This document shows, one piece after another, positions 63,369-64,000 of a stretch of 64,000 nucleotides of DNA. Each line of letters starts with the position of its first letter. Position 1 is the stretch's first letter. The notes under the pieces were generated by a model. It saw only the letters and a program-made list of their open reading frames with translations. It did no database searches and was not told where the DNA came from. The stretch comes from Streptomyces sp. NBC_00659 (GTDB lineage: Bacteria; Actinomycetota; Actinomycetes; Streptomycetales; Streptomycetaceae), in contig NZ_CP109031.1 in NCBI RefSeq assembly GCF_036226925.1, positions 8,742,001 through 8,806,000 on the forward strand, written 5' to 3'. A program made the translations under genes and the position numbers.

Positions 63369-64000
63369 CGTGGCCTCCCGGTCCGGTGCCCTTGTCGGTG
63401 GCCGCGGCTGTGACGGCGGTGGCGGCGGCTGTGACGGCGGTGGCGGCAGTGACGGCGGGTGCGGCGGGTGCGGTGGCGATCGCGCGCATCAGCCGGTCCT
63501 CGGTGACGGCGTCGCCCGTCAGTTCCTCCACGACCGCGCCGTCCTTGAGGACGATGACCCGGTCGCTGCCCTCGATCAGTTCCTCGGGGTCGGAGGAGAT
63601 GAGCAGGACGCCCAGCCCGTCGCCGGCCAGTTCGTCGATCAGTTTCTGCACCTCCGCCTTGGCGCCGACGTCGATGCCCCGGGTCGGCTCGTCGAGAAGC
63701 AGGACCTTGGGCTGCATGGCCAGCCAGCGGGCCAGCAGCACCTTCTGCTGGTTGCCGCCGGACAGTTCGCCCACCTTCTGGTGGGGGCTCGCGGCCTTGA
63801 TCCGCAGCCGCTTCATGAACGTCTCCACGATCCGGTCGATGCGTGCCTCGTCGACCAGACCGAAGCGTGAGAGCCCCGGCAGCGCGGCGAGCGCGATGTT
63901 CTCCCGGACCGAGAGGCCCGGCACGATCCCCTCGGCCTTGCGGTCCTCGGGCAGCAGGCTGATGCCGGCCCGGATCGCGGCGGGCGTCGATCCCGTGCGT
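63361..64000 (-). CDS. Sugar ABC transporter ATP-binding protein (RbsA-like), partial
   Basis: Only the last 213 codons are inside the window and the gene continues past 64000. It is the second ABC half of an RbsA-type double ATPase: AIRAGISLLPEDRKAEGIVP, signature LSGGNQQKVLLARWLAM, Walker B LLLDEPTRGIDVGAKAEV. It energises the two permeases downstream. The C-terminus carries a low-complexity Ala/Thr tail (repeated TAATAVTAAA) not usual for the family. The periplasmic-type binding protein and the regulator are presumably outside the window. Confidence 0.93.
   Translation of the reverse strand, partial: RTGSTPAAIRAGISLLPEDRKAEGIVPGLSVRENIALAALPGLSRFGLVDEARIDRIVETFMKRLRIKAASPHQKVGELSGGNQQKVLLARWLAMQPKVLLLDEPTRGIDVGAKAEVQKLIDELAGDGLGVLLISSDPEELIEGSDRVIVLKDGAVVEELTGDAVTEDRLMRAIATAPAAPAVTAATAVTAAATAVTAAATDKGTGPGGHDD

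Overview
The window is a piece of a high-GC actinobacterial chromosome, almost certainly Streptomyces or a very close relative. Signs of this are the strong GC bias at third codon positions (which produces long meaningless antisense reading frames), frequent GTG and TTG starts, AGGAGG-type ribosome sites, ArsR/SRPBCC, GlxA-type, SigE-family and SpoIIE-phosphatase genes, and many secreted proteins. I recognise about 57 protein genes. The first and last genes run off the window edges. I see no rRNA, tRNA, transposase, integrase or CRISPR array. The mix of accessory enzymes and local regulators suggests a chromosome arm rather than the housekeeping core.

Layout. 1-3955: two divergent PAS/GAF signalling proteins, the second a complete PP2C phosphatase with a kinase-like ATPase domain. 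3988-10196: a leftward operon of four genes (three-helix-bundle protein, PPK2 kinase, P-type cation ATPase, SulP anion transporter) that looks like an energy and ion-stress unit. 10433-16684: a lipoprotein, a secreted phospholipase A2 with a possible leader ORF, an SRPBCC/ArsR module, an isochorismatase/GlxA pair and an NhaA-DsbA fusion. 16976-24704: a UvrA-like ABC protein, small proteins, a CGNR regulator facing a phosphoesterase/LysE pair across a perfect operator, an OsmC protein and a DHA2 efflux pump. 24955-32259: TetR, an FG-GAP protein, HxlR/DoxX, a secreted amidase, a second GlxA regulator, GAPDH and a monooxygenase.

32317-36269 carries a polyprenol-linked mannosylation pair next to an ECF sigma factor and its membrane partner. 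36455-41059 is the most distinctive part: a flavin monooxygenase divergent from a TetR / GMC oxidoreductase / acetoacetate-decarboxylase-like operon, with two copies of the same 14-bp palindrome at each promoter. 41339-49154 holds an SGNH esterase, a CBM3-GH16 glucanase facing its GntR regulator, a haloperoxidase-type hydrolase and a third PP2C sensor. 49652-64000 holds an AI-2E family protein, small SRPBCC/MOSC proteins, a second ArsR/SRPBCC module, an FUSC transporter, a Ser/Thr kinase, a repeat-rich lamin-tail protein and the start of a sugar ABC importer.

A recurring theme is a small regulator beside its target genes with visible operators between them (ArsR twice, TetR twice, HxlR, GntR, CGNR, and a palindrome in front of the ECF sigma gene). 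The two ArsR modules, 40 kb apart, share the operator form CAACC-N4-RGTTG.
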